From Lineolata rhizophorae (taxonomy: Eukaryota; Ascomycota; Dothideomycetes; Lineolatales; Lineolataceae): a stretch of DNA of 64,000 bases. Below the pieces are notes generated by a model. That model searched no databases and was not told the DNA's origin. It saw only the letters and a list, made by a program, of their open reading frames with translations. The position numbers and the translations under genes were made by a program. The DNA lies in assembly GCA_010093515.1 (NCBI GenBank), contig MU001672.1, positions 501,782-565,781 on the forward strand, given 5' to 3'. Positions 45,711 to 57,692 of the stretch are shown here, piece by piece (the first letter of the stretch is position 1; every line of letters starts with the position of its first letter).

Positions 45711-47363
45711 ATGGCCGGCACCGCAGGATCGCCTGGCCCATTCATCAAGGACGAGCCGGACGACCAGTACCAAAACCCGAACAGATTCATGGGTCAGAAC
45801 GGCTTCGATATGAACCACCAGTTCGGAGGCCAGCAATTCGGCCACACCAACGGTGACATGGGCGCCGTGAACCCGTCCGATCTCAATATGGGCGGCAATT
45901 TCGTCAACCCCCAATTCGGCTCGCACAACATGTCGTCTAGCTTTATCATGGGCAACTCTAACATCGCCGACGAGGAACTGCTGGACAGCCTCGGCAACAT
46001 GGACGACAACAACCAAGGCCAAGGCGGCTACAACAACTTTGGCGATCAGAACAACAACGTGCAGCAGCAGCAAAATCAGCAGCACATGTTCGAGGTGAAT
46101 GGCGCTCCGATATCGATGAACCGCCAAGGCGCAAACGTGAGCCAGCAGCAACAATACTCCAACACGCCCGATGGTGCCCCGATTCAGAGCCCGTTTGTGC
46201 ATGATTTCAACTACATGCAATTCCAGTCGATGGGTGGACAGCAGGGCTTCCCCCCTAACATGCAAGGTTCAAGTATGCCCAATGGTGGGTTTGCACGGAA
46301 CAAGATGTCATCTGGTATGGACAATCCAGCATCGGACTCGAGGAGTCCGATGAGCCCAAGAACTCCTGCGATTAGCGGCTTACGACTTCGAACTCCAGAA
46401 TCGGGAAGCTTCCCCTCCCAACAGATGATGGGCAACGTCAATCGAAGTCATCAGAAAAATGTCTCAGGCCAGTGGGACGGAACGCCAGGCAGTAGCTCCT
46501 GGGTCGATTCGCCAATGGCATCACCACATGGCGGCATGCACCATCCGCAAATCTCCGAAGTCGTCATGTCGGGCAAGCACGCGTCCCTACCCACCAAAGT
46601 CGAAGGTGGCGGCCAAGGCACGGGAGTGCCAGGCTTCCAGTCACAGGAAGCAAAGAGGCGCCGTCGGAGGGAGTCTCACAACATGGTCGAGCGTCGCCGA
46701 CGAGATAATATCAACGAGCGCATTCACGACCTGTCGAGGCTAGTGCCGCAACACCGCCTAGAAGATGAGAGGGTCCGCAAGGCGCTTCAGAACAATGGCC
46801 CCATGTCCCCTAGCATTGCCGCAAGTGGCATGTCGCCACCGCAGGCTACTTCCCTCCTAGCAGGAGGGACCGGACGCCGTGCGGCGGGTAACATCACCCA
46901 AGGCCTCCCCATCGAAGAGAAGGACAAGGGTCCAAACAAGGGTGACATCCTAAACGGTGCGGTGGGGTGGACGCGGGATTTGATGTGGCTACTCTATCAG
47001 AAGGTCCAGCAGGAAAAGGAGCTGAAGACACTCATGGCGAACATGAACGCCGACTGGCCTTTCGAGCTCACAGAGCACGAAAAGCGCATGCAGTCGGAGC
47101 TCGTCGAGGCCGTCGAGAAGAATGGCACCGACAATTTCAGCTATTCGCGCGGGCCTGGAAGCGGTCTGCGGGTCCCAAACCACACCGACGCCGCCGGTCG
47201 TTCGCTCGACAACCCCCAAGCCGTGTCGCCGCACAGTCTCAGCCCGTCATTTCAGAGTGGCGGTAGCGGTTCGGCGTCGGGCGGCCAGACGCACAGCCTC
47301 TGGATGAACAACGGCCAGGCGGTATTGAAAGAAGAGGATGAGTACTCAATGGACCTCCAATAA
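45711..47363 (+). CDS. bHLH transcription factor with an extended loop
   Basis: Intronless frame of 550 residues from the Met at 45711. The first ~310 residues are Gln/Asn/Gly/Met-rich and disordered, typical of an activation region, with SPGPFIKDEPDDQY near the start. The basic helix (about 315-345) reads KRRRRRESHNMVERRRRDN; His323, Glu327 and Arg331 fit a class B E-box (CACGTG) reader. Helix 2 (about 409-440) is NKGDILNGAVGWTRDLMWLL, and the loop between them is about 63 residues instead of the usual short loop. A leucine-poor helical extension and WPFELTEHEKRMQSEL follow. This arrangement is shared by a conserved ascomycete group that I believe includes DevR-type developmental regulators, but I do not assign a symbol. 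An upstream exon at 45257-45269 spliced to 45610 would extend the N-terminus in frame by 38 residues (see findings). Confidence 0.92.
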   Translation: MAGTAGSPGPFIKDEPDDQYQNPNRFMGQNGFDMNHQFGGQQFGHTNGDMGAVNPSDLNMGGNFVNPQFGSHNMSSSFIMGNSNIADEELLDSLGNMDDNNQGQGGYNNFGDQNNNVQQQQNQQHMFEVNGAPISMNRQGANVSQQQQYSNTPDGAPIQSPFVHDFNYMQFQSMGGQQGFPPNMQGSSMPNGGFARNKMSSGMDNPASDSRSPMSPRTPAISGLRLRTPESGSFPSQQMMGNVNRSHQKNVSGQWDGTPGSSSWVDSPMASPHGGMHHPQISEVVMSGKHASLPTKVEGGGQGTGVPGFQSQEAKRRRRRESHNMVERRRRDNINERIHDLSRLVPQHRLEDERVRKALQNNGPMSPSIAASGMSPPQATSLLAGGTGRRAAGNITQGLPIEEKDKGPNKGDILNGAVGWTRDLMWLLYQKVQQEKELKTLMANMNADWPFELTEHEKRMQSELVEAVEKNGTDNFSYSRGPGSGLRVPNHTDAAGRSLDNPQAVSPHSLSPSFQSGGSGSASGGQTHSLWMNNGQAVLKEEDEYSMDLQ

Positions 47364-48728
47364 AGGTTACGACGTCCACGCGATGATTTAGGTCCGCCCG
47401 ATGAGTATTTCCGAATATGAAACGACAGCAGGAGTCGACTACATGCCCCTGCCAGCATTGCCTTAGATTATTGTTACCCACCTTCCACTGCAGAGACATT
47501 GTGCTTCGCTCGCGGGCTTTGACAGTCTGTAGGTGAGCGTTTGTTGCTACATCTTGCAGCTGGTTTCCCACGATTTGCATATGGAGGGAGGCTTCGCACG
47601 AGCGGTCTCCTCAAGAACATTTTATCACTGCACTCCGCTCTTGCGACCACGATACCATACATTGTTCTGATGCGTTTTCCTCCGTTTCAGACTGAGTTTT
47701 TATTGGTATATTTTCAGTTGATTAACATACGCAGTTCCTATGTTATGCTGTAGTCCGTTCATTGCTTTTTTGCTTTTCGTGTTTTTATTTTTCAATGCCA
47801 GCTTTGTTTTCTCGGTCTTATTGTTGCGTTGCACGGATGGGCATTTATATTTGCAAAGGTGGAGAGCCCCCCTTCGTTCATACCCGTCTGCAGAGTGAAA
47901 GCGGACCAATGAGCATCATAATGGCGGAGTTCTACGGATAAGAGGCGTTTTCTTGCAGGTGTGCGACTCTCCACATTGTCCAATCCCCACCGATTTGCAG
48001 GGGATGTGGCGGCGCGGATCTGTTTTTCCTTTTCATATCGCTTTCTCCCGTTTTCACTTTCCACTTGCAGCAATCTGGATCTGGCCCATGGTGACCGGGC
48101 CCAGAGGCGAACATTAAGTAGCTCTTATCTCGGAGGCATGCGTGGGGTCTAGTACTTTTCCTCTGTTTTTCCCTCTATCCATCTTTACGCCTGCAAGTTT
48201 CATTTGTGTTACCTTTCGGCTTCTAGGCCTTTAATTTCGATAACTTATGGAAGTCTTTTTTTTTTCTATTTAATTTCCTTGGCACAATTGCCGCTGCGCC
48301 TCAACGTGCCTACGTATGTACCCGTGCAGTGCTTGTTGCTCCCCTCTTGGGTTCGTCAATGTGTCTTGGCTGCTTGACGCAATGTTCGCGACGTCCGGAC
48401 GCCGGACCGACCTATTGCTAATACACGCGTGCACGGCCGCTTCGTCGTCATCGCCGCCATCCGCACGCCCATATGTCCTCACTTTGCCAAGGACATCACC
48501 GCCACCAACCCCCATCATATCGCCGCTCCCGCCGCCCACTCACTCGTCATACCCCGCGGCTCTCTCTGCCATCGAATATCAGTGAATTGATAGAACGTAG
48601 AGTGTCAGAAAGGAGGGGAAAAAAAAAATTTTTCCTTGCAGACTGCTTGCCCGTTTGGTAGGTTTGTGCCGCGCTTGGCGCAGCCACCATCACATGATGG
48701 CCTGCCTGGAATGGCATGTTGGTGGTAT

Positions 48729-48766
48729 GGGGTTGGGTTTTGGAGGGGGTGGGGGGGGAGGGGGGT
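48729..48766 (+). repeat. G-rich tract, predicted quadruplex
   Basis: GGGG, GGG, GGGGG, GGGGGGGG and GGGGGG runs are separated by one to five bases on the + strand. The pattern meets the usual four-run quadruplex rule. No adjacent transcript can be assigned. Confidence 0.6.
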
Positions 48767-49056
48767 TAAGTGGGCGCTGGGCGCGTGGCTGACCTCCCAT
48801 GTAGAAAAAAGAGGCCGTGCGCGAACGCGAACCAAGGTGTCCGAATACCTATACATAGGCCTTGGGGGGGGGTAACTTTTTGGAGTGCATGCATATGGGT
48901 GCATGGGTATGTGGGTGCGTGCCGTCAGTCTGCCGGCTGCGAGGTGTGTGTATGTGTGTGTGTGTTTGAATGCACGTCGGATGCATGTGTAGGTATGTGC
49001 GGTGCGGGCAACGACGCTCTGCGGGTTCTGCAACAGACTTTACTTTTCTCTACTTT

Positions 49057-49090
49057 TTGCCTGCCTGCTTGCTTGCTTGCTTGCTTGCTC
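49057..49090. repeat. TTGC/CTGC tetranucleotide repeat
   Basis: Tandem GCCT and GCTT units, followed about 110 bases later by CTGCTACTGCTGCTGC triplets. The combination mirrors the CAGG/CAGCAGT stretch at 32880-32927 in the opposite orientation. Confidence 0.8.
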
Positions 49091-50763
49091 AAGTTGCAGG
49101 CGTTTGCGCGCCTGTCGGATGACTACTAAGAGGCAAGCGGGCACGCAGCCAAGCGGGCAGGCGGGCAAGCTAGTCTAGTCGGCAGCATACCCTTTTGGAT
49201 TGCTGCTACTGCTGCTGCTTTTGCTGCCGCATGTCTGTCTATCCGCACGGATTCTCTGGATCCGCGGGATATTATGTAGGGGTACTTGTTTTCCGAACGG
49301 TGGAGGGAGGGGGGTTAATGTTATGGTGCGAAGGTTCTCTAGCGTGTGCTCTTTGCGGGAGAGACGGCATTCATCACTGTCCGTTTTTGTTCGGTTGTGG
49401 ATGGTAGTTTGCCGGGTTTAGTGATTCCATCTTGCTTACTACGTTCGCTTGTCGAATTCGAGGTCGGGAATAATGAGTGCCTAGCGTACTTGCTCAGCTA
49501 TGTAGGTGAGAAGGTGAGTAAGTGTCCAAGTTGGATGGCCGGTTGGTGGATATGAGTGGGGAACGGTACGTAAGCAAAATAGTTCGCACTGTTTACGAAG
49601 GGCCCAAGCTATGTTCGTGTCTTGCACCCTCACTTGCACTCTTGTTCCCGCCACTTTTTCTTAGCTAGGTACCTGTTTAGTTATCATGATCGAAAGTATT
49701 CGTGTATGTGGTCTGATTCTCGCCACCGCCAGCCCGCCTCACAAAAGACTGACGGGCAACCATACTTCCCAACAAGTCCAGAGCTCCGGACAGTGTATAT
49801 TAGTGCACATATTTTCTTTAGAACCCAGTACCAACCCGGAGGTGCATCATCATCATCATCAAAAAAAAAAAAATTAAGGCGACCCAGTCGACTGCGCCGG
49901 GCCACGACCCCTCCCCCCCCGGGCAACCCCCTCCACCTGCAGATCTCCCGCTGCCCTCCATGGGCCCTCCGGCGGCCCCCGGGGGGTTCCCAGACGAGGC
50001 TAGAGTGCAGCGCGCACCGGGTTGAGGACCCCGGCCGGGTCGAATTCTGTTGGTTGCCGAGACGCGTCTGGGTGATGCTTCTAAGCGCCGAGTGGGCGAG
50101 TCACATAATCGCATTTGGGCGCCGCGGCCGCCGCATCCGAAAGGGCACGGAGAGGGGAGGGAGGAGGGGTGGTGAGCTCCGAGAGGTGTGGTGAGAAATG
50201 GAGGGCGGGACTTCGCTCGCCGCGGTGTTGAGGTATTGCGGTCTGCGCAAGGGATGTGCGCGTGCTTGGCGGGGCCGAGTTACTCGTTTGGCCTAGGGCC
50301 CAATTGGGAAGAAAAACGAGCGTTCGCTGTTTGGGCTCGCGGCCGCGAGCACATGCACGAGCTCGGCGAGGTGAGGTGAGGTCAGAAAGGCCAGAAGTCA
50401 GGAGGTTCTGGGCCTTACAAAATTGCCCCCAAAAAGGGACCACCGACCTGGAGATCGACCAAAGACAGAAAAGTGAACTGAACATGGGTTTCGGTTCGGG
50501 GACATTTCCGAGAGGGAGGGAGCAAGTAAGTGCGTACGTGAGTTGGCGGCTGCGCACTCTGTCGGGTCCCCCATCGAAATGCTTGATATCGGCTGCTTTC
50601 GGGGCCAAGGGACCCTGCTGGGGAGCTCGGCCGAGAACTAGCGCGCGACTCGATGAACAATGACTGCTCTCGGCGCGGCCCGCAAGCCAGACTTTTTCAG
50701 GATCCGCGCGTTTGATTGTTCGCGCTGACAAGAAGGCCCGAAATGATCACGCCAACGCCCGCA

Positions 50764-50790
50764 GGGGGGAGAGGGGGGAGGGGGGGAGGG
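50764..50790 (+). repeat. G-rich tract, predicted quadruplex
   Basis: Four G runs of six, six, seven and three bases are separated by one to three bases. This is a compact canonical quadruplex motif on the + strand in a gene-free interval. Confidence 0.65.
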
Positions 50791-51120
50791 AACTGAGAAG
50801 CTCGTTAGGCAAACCCCGCGTGTCTAGCCCTATGGCCTCCCTCAATAACGCGCGAGGCTATTTTTGCGTCCTGGGTGGAGTGGAGGTGACGTATGCTCCC
50901 GCTCGACGGACGGCTGCTTTGTCCGAAAGGCGGCCATCAATTTCTGTTGTTCGGAATGAGGCAGCTCGAGCTTCCGGACTGCGACGGGACGAGAAGTTGT
51001 CGAGATGCGCCTGCAGTCTGATGGCGGGATATGAAGCTCCAGACAGCTGCCAAGAGGGGAAGGAAGCTATAAGCTCCCTTGGCTGAGCAGCAACAGTCGC
51101 AGCATCTCACGGGGTTTTGC

Positions 51121-51138
51121 TGCATGCATGCATGCAGG
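51121..51138. repeat. TGCA repeat
   Basis: About four tandem TGCA units forming a self-complementary microsatellite. Confidence 0.8.
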
Positions 51139-54100
51139 AGGGAGGGAAGCTCCCAGACACTTTAGCCGACGTACGTCCTTCTTAGCGCTTCAATATCAGC
51201 ACCATTAAACACAGCAGCTGGACACATGGCGACCCACGCATTCCTTCCCCGGAACAAGGCTGGCCAAATCACCGCGGGCCCAGAGCGGGCGCGCGGCGTG
51301 GGGGTTGCAAAGACTCCATGGAGGCCAGACGGGCGTACATTCGAATCTGGCGCCCACGGTGCGCGGCATGTGTACAACGGAAGAGGCTTGGGCAGAGGAA
51401 ATGCGGGCCAGGGAAGAAGGGGGGTATAATATGGAGAGCGCAATGTATAACGCGCCAGCGCCAGCCTTACGAGCGGGTCCAGGCCGAGGCGCCGACGCGC
51501 GATGCCGTCATGGTGTTTCAGGCCCGCGAACCGCGTGCGCCAGTCAGCCGGCGCGAACTGTGGAGGAGGAAGAGTGGCCCCTTGGTGCGAACGCCGAACT
51601 TGGCTGCGTCGGCGGGCCGAGTGGCTGTGGCCGCGTCGCAAGAGGATGCTTAGCAAGCTGGTCTGGAGGCCAGCGCCTTGCGCTGGAGGCGGTGTAAGCG
51701 CCGCTCGAGAGGCGTCGGGGATAGGCCGGGAGACTGGTCCGCGGAGAGCGTCGAGCGAGCAAAAGAGGAAGAGGTGTATGAGTTTGCGAGTGAGTGCATC
51801 TGCTATCGCCCGCGACGTGCCCGCTCCCTCTCTCTTCCTCTCGCGTCCCGTTCTACTTGAGGGCGTGCATATGCCGCATCCTTGCGCGTGCAGCATGCGC
51901 GTGCAGAATGCGCTCCACACCATCTCTCACGCCCGGGCGCCCAAACGGTTTGCTTCGCTCCACCTTCCCCTCCCCTCCCACATGGCCTGCCTTTTCATTA
52001 GTCAAGAATTTCACTTACCCCAACCGGTCGCTCATACACACGCCATTTCAAGTCTCCTTCTGCCCCCGGATTTGCGCCTCATCATCCCATTTTGGCCCCG
52101 CCCGTCATTCCCCACCCCAGACTCGTGGCTAGCCGAGAGCCTCCACGGAGAGGGCCTCGCGACTCATGTGCTCTCTCCTGCGGATGTCGGCGCCCTCCGA
52201 AGAAAAGGATCAGGGGTTACCGCAAGGCAACCGACACAAAGGCCCTAGGTCTTCCTCCCGCCGTGGACGGCGGGTGCGAGCACCCGGCATCGTGATCCAG
52301 ACTCACAGCCACGCCGCGCCATGCTTTGCTTTGTCTCGTTTGCCGAGAAACAGCCAATCCGCCAGGCTGCAGGCTGCCGTCCCGGCCCGTCTCCTTCTCA
52401 ATGTAGCCGTGTACTTCATCAATCGGCCTCTTCTTGGCTCTGTCTGGCCCAGGATGCGATCCGGTCGAAGGAGCCCGGGGTTGCCCTCTCGTAGGTTAGG
52501 CCGATCCGGAGACGCGCCGTCGCTCGTTTAATAGATGAACAACACGCGAAAACGATATGAAGGCTGGTGGTGGCTGCGCTTGCGAGCGAGCTGCAGAGAT
52601 ATGTTCGCGGAGCCGGCTATTGACTGCTGCATCGCGTTATCCGCTGCGCAGCGTTATCGTGCGGGCAGGATGCATTTTTAGAATCCTCTGCATGGTCGCC
52701 GAAGAATTTCGTGAAGGAGTCGGTGCAAGTTGATATCCCATGTATCAGACTCATTTGCGAATTGCGCGCGAGCGAGGGAGCGAGCGAGCGAGTATTTGGA
52801 ATCAGACTGAGGCTAAGCTTTTGGGATAAGAAATGCACAGCCAAACCTCAGGATATGGGCTTGAATCTCTCAATTATATCTGAACTTTGAGATACTTTAT
52901 TGTCGCTTGGCAAAACCCCGTCTCATCTGGTTCCGATCCGTAAACAAGCGCATGGGTTTTGTAGTCGGCTTATTCTGTGGCTATCAGTGGTGTGCAATTG
53001 CAGCCTCTCTGGTCATTGTACAAGCAAGGGAAGGGACTGGTATTCCGCATTCCAACGTTGTGGTTTCCTATAGATATGTCACTGCGAGCTCGTTTCCCAG
53101 TTACTTTGACGAACATCACGACGACAATTAGTCATTTCGTGGCTAAACCGTTCCGCAGGATTGCGATTCTTAGTTCACATTTGCTGTCTGAGTGCGCAGA
53201 TACGTTGCACTTACTTCCGCGGCCATTGGAGTGTTATCTCGGCTCAAGGGCAGTGCCCTCCAAGACCATGGCATCTGAAAACAGCGGCGTGTCCACAGAG
53301 TCGGATGCGCTCCGCTACGGATACGGAGTTGGGCTTCGGCAACTCTCCACCCTGGAGATGCGGAGTACGGATGTACATATGTACTACGTGGTCTCCTCCA
53401 AACAATTGGCCCGGCGCCGCCCCACAGTCCCACTTAGGGCGGCCGGTAACACTGCGGGGCCCCGCACGGCCTTAGCGCATTGGTTAGTTGGAGAAAAGGA
53501 CAACCAAACTATAGGTACCGAGTACTCGTCGCTCTCACGTGTAGATGCTAAGTCGAGCTACATTGTTGCAAAGTCATTTCGGCCGTTACTAACTCAGTTG
53601 AGTTCACTGCCATTTCACTTGCTTACCACTGACTCACAGCCCGCTTCTTACTTCGCGTGCTCCTTCGCCGGTTTGACGGACTGTTCTTGTCCATGTCAGC
53701 ATTACATGGTCCTGTTGTAGTAGCTTTGTTCAATTGTTAGCAACAATCGATTTGTGGAGAACGGTAGCTAAACCAACACTCTTGATCTACGGTGCCCCTA
53801 AAACTTGTCCTCGAGCCAAGGCCTCCCACGTCACGATTCGGGATGGTCGTACTCTGGTCTTCCGATGGTCAACTTTAGTTACGTCACTGGCCTAGGTATC
53901 GCAGCCCGCCACACGGCCACAAAGCTTGTCGATACCTGTAGCTAGAGAATGTAGTACCTGCAGAAGCAGCCTTCGGAGAGCTTAGTGCCCAACCAGACGG
54001 CAGTACGCCGCACCTTTGATTGGCTACCGTAACGATCGGTATGCCGACAATGACCTCGGGAAAGCACACACACCCCAACGATACAGGACATAGACCCCAG

Positions 54101-54818
54101 ATACACAGCGACTTCTTCTGTGCCGCTGTCTAGAAGGGCTCGCTAATTGAAGCAATGTGGGTCTGACTATCACTCTTAAGCTCGCGACTTCAATTGAGTT
54201 TGATGATTCACGCCCTCAAATCGTCTAACCTTGGACTTTGAAGCTTCGATTCGGTGTCCTTGTTTGCATTACAGCAATCTAAAAACCTAATCTCAGATAT
54301 CCACCGCTTTACCTCTGTCTGTCCTGTAGGTACGGAGTTCGCGAAGCTCCCACTGGCTAGTACTCGGCCAGTGACGTGGTGGTGCCCAAGTTAGTTGCTC
54401 TCCAACTGAGCTCACCATCCACATTGAGCAGTGAACTCCCCAGCTTTCGTCGTGTACCCCGCATAGTTCAGTGTGCGGGCAAGAAGGTGCCACTTCGTGT
54501 GGCTGGCCTAGGCGGGAATGGTCCCCCGCGAGTTCATCCCCGCCGCGAACAGTAGAGTAGCGTGCGCGGGGAAGGAGTCGGGTACGGTTTGTTGAAGGTC
54601 GATTGAGTGAGTGGTGACTAGGACTTGAAATGTGGAGACTTTGCGGGGATAAGAATCTATGTACTCGAAAGAAGATAAATAGAGAAGAGGTTGCGCTTGG
54701 CTTCTTTTCGCCACGGGCAGTGTGTGTGCTAGTGGAGGCAGAGTTCTTGATAATTGTTCACTAGTGACACATTATAACTGGTTCATTTTCCTACCATCTC
54801 TTTGCCTTGAAAGCTACC

Positions 54819-56676
54819 ATGGTCCTCATGGTTCCCAATCTCATTCTTGGCCTCTTGCTTGGGACCCTATCTACCTTAGCGGTAGCCGACATAGGCCCAT
54901 ACATCAACGATGCCGCTTTCCAAAACAAGCAATATGGACTGTTTCCGACCCAGAATTTCACGTCGAATCCGAACGTCCTTGATATCCCTATCTTCAACAT
55001 CAGACATGGGTCCGCAGAGCAAGGCTCTGCCAACGGATATATCTTCCTCGCCCCCTGGGGTGGTATAGTTTACCATCCTGGACCGATGATTTTCGACTCC
55101 AAAACGCTTGCACTGGTCTGGTCCGGTGAGGGGTTTGGGACCACGCTCAACTTTCGCGTCCAAAAGTATAAAGGTACCGACTACCTTACATTTTGGTCGG
55201 GAAGTTTTGGTTCTGGAGGCTACGGAGAGGGCCATTACTACATGGTGAGTTTCGTGGCTCTCAATAACTGAACGTACGGCGCTCCTGATGCTGCGGCAGC
55301 TCGACTCGTCATATGAAATTGCGTACAACCTTTCCGCTGTCGGGGACACGGGCGGAGATTTCCACGAGTTCTTCATTTCCAACGACGACACTGCACTCGT
55401 CACACTCTATCATCTGGAGCAGGCCGACCTCAGCGAATTTGGCGTTGAAAATGGATGGGTTTTGGAGGGGAGGTTCCAGGAGATCGACATCGAAACTAAC
55501 GAGCTTCTATTCGAGTGGCGCTCCACCGAGCACGTCTCGATCAATGAAACGTATCAGGTGCCCAAGGCTCTCACTGGTTTTGGTACGTCCTCCTGGCAGT
55601 AAAATAAAGGCTTCACGCTAATTCCCGTAGGTAATGATTCCTCGCTCCCCTTTGATTATTTCCATATCAACGCCATCGATAAGGACGAAATGGGCAACTA
55701 CATCATCTCTTCGCGGAATACAGGGACGCTGTATTACATCGACGGCGATTCTGGAGAAGTAATCTGGAGGATGGGCGGGAGGCTTAACGAATTCGAGGAC
55801 CTGAGCAACGGTAACGCGACCAACTTCATATTCCAACACAACGTGGAATGGTACCCTGGTGATCATTCAAGACTCACCCTCTTCGACAATCACGACGACG
55901 AGGAAATACCTGGAGAATTCAACTCGCGTGGAATTATCCTGAAATACGACGACGATGCCATGACTGCAGAACTCGAGCAGGAGTTTGTATCCCCTAACAA
56001 CATTTCCGCGGCTTCGCAGGGTGACGTCCAGATCCTGGGAAACTCCAACGCTTTCATTGGTTGGGGTCAGCAGCCGGTATTTTCCGAATTTACAGCCGAC
56101 GGCGAGTTACTCTGGGACGTGCAGTTCGGCATTCTCGACAACTCCACTGTCCAGACCTATCGTGCATTCAAGATGGATTGGGTGGGACGACCGAACACGA
56201 AGCCTGACATTGCCGTAGGAACCGGAGAGGACTCCGGCAAGCTGTTCATGTCGTGGAATGGTGCCACTGAGCTGAAGTCATGGGCATTGCTGGCATCGAA
56301 TGGCACTGCTCAAATGCACGACGAAACATTCTTCTGGCAGACTGTCACGGCCACTGGCTTCGAGACGACTGTTACGGTGGGAGACCAAGCACGCTATGTG
56401 ATCGCTGTACCTCTTGACGGCAACGGCAACGTGCTCTCCTGGTCGCACGCATGCGACCTTCAAGCCGGCGAGCTCATCGGGGTTGATGGCGAAATCCAGC
56501 TTTGGGGGCAGGTCGCCGAGAGTTCGAATCAAAATGCTAGCATGCCGAACGCAACGGCTACTTCGTCCATGCCCGCCCAGTTCACAGGAGCAGCCCCAGG
56601 TCTTCACATGCACAGCATTGCAATGGCTTCTTTGGTCGCAGCTGCAGCGGGAGCTGTGAGTTTGTGGGTCTTTTAA
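54819..56676 (+). CDS. Secreted arylsulfotransferase-like (ASST family) protein, probably GPI-anchored
   Basis: Three exons, 54819-55244, 55300-55582 and 55631-56676, with introns of 55 and 48 nt, give 584 residues. The ATG lies in an ideal context (ACCATGG) and opens a signal peptide (hydrophobic residues about 4-22). The body has ASST-family beta-propeller blocks: NGYIFLAPWGG, FDYFHINAIDKDEMGNYIISSR, DGDSGEVIWRMGG, FQHNVEWYPG and LFDNHDDEE. Several NxS/T sites suggest glycosylation. The C-terminus has a Ser/Asn/Thr-rich linker and a hydrophobic tail ending LWVF, typical of a GPI signal. Fungal members are mostly uncharacterised. Bacterial ASST transfers sulfate between phenols, but I cannot confirm catalytic residues here, so enzymatic activity is uncertain. 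The family is common among secreted proteins of plant-associated ascomycetes. Confidence 0.88.
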
Positions 56677-57692
56677 AAAGACGACGACGGAATGGTCAAA
56701 CCTCGCATTGATGACAACAGATATGAGGTGACGGAGAGGCACCTGTTGTACATAGCAACGTTCGGCTGGAAAATGAATTCATAGGTTTAAGGGAAATGGA
56801 AAAAATCACTGCAATGTACAAAGGGGTAGGTCTTGAAAAGATTATCCTTAAGTGTCTACCCGGCAGTGTCGCATGATATCTGCGACCCCATAGGCAGGTT
56901 CTATCGAGCATAGTAAATGCTCGTACATCCCATATTCGATAATTGACCGCTCGTTTTATATCATCCCCGCGACAATATCTCCTCACATTGAAACAGGGAA
57001 TATTCAAGTCAAAGCAAGAGACTCCTAACCAGCGAGAATCGATACTGTAGCACCCGGTGTACGGAGACCGCCGATTTCACCGAGAGCGTGCGTGAAACCA
57101 TGCGGTAAACAGTCGAAATTCATGCAACTTAGTTAGGTGGTCTAGCATAAAGGGACGAATATCGGCCAGAGTAGATGAAGTGGAGATGGTGTTAAGGATG
57201 GTGGTCCGTCTTGGTCGAGTGAAGCGGGAGTATCGGTCAAAGTCGCGTTTCCGCCTCCAACTACCTTCCCGCAACTTGCATTCGCAATGCCGGACTGCGC
57301 TCTAGACGCGTCGAGGAACTAGGCGAGTAGCTCGTTCTCGTATCGGCTTGGCTCCCCAGGCGACGCGTGAGTTATCGAGATGTCTATAAATCTTGGTGCA
57401 CGCGTGCATGGCACAGATGAACAAGTAGTACCTTTACGCCCTTCGACTGTTTCAGGGCGATAATCCTGAGAATTTTTGACAATAAGCCCTCAGCTTCTGT
57501 GGTTGCCATGTCCCAAGACATCGAAGTCGCCGACCCAATCAGCAAGTTGAGCAATTAGATGAAGAAAAGCTTGCCAAACTTATGACAAACAAGCTAAAAT
57601 ACACGAATTTCTAATAGTACAAGAATAATTTTTCGAGCCGAGAAAATACCGGCGGCGGTAGTTCGGGATACGCTTTGATGTTGGCGTGGGTG
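56677..57692. other. Intergenic region between convergent genes, no supported gene
   Basis: About 1 kb, rather AT-rich, between the ASST-like gene (+) and COX19 (-). Short frames (for example 57077-57274, -) show no domain. It presumably holds both 3' UTRs. Confidence 0.55.

Larger units (their letters stand above)
47364..54818. other. 7.5-kb region without a supported gene
   Basis: From the bHLH 3' flank to the arylsulfotransferase-like gene no spliced frame or domain was recognised. It starts AT-rich (3' UTR-like, about 47400-48300). It continues with G-rich tracts (48729-48766 and 50764-50790), a TTGC repeat (49057-49090) and GC-rich sequence to about 52500. A less GC-rich part (about 52850-54780) follows, with one 247-codon open frame of unknown status at 52977-53720. 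Confidence 0.5.

Noticed and set aside
51162-51923. 253-codon minus-strand frame, with a 248-codon plus-strand frame over it
   Set aside because: GC-rich shadow frames without domain signatures or splice-consistent neighbours.
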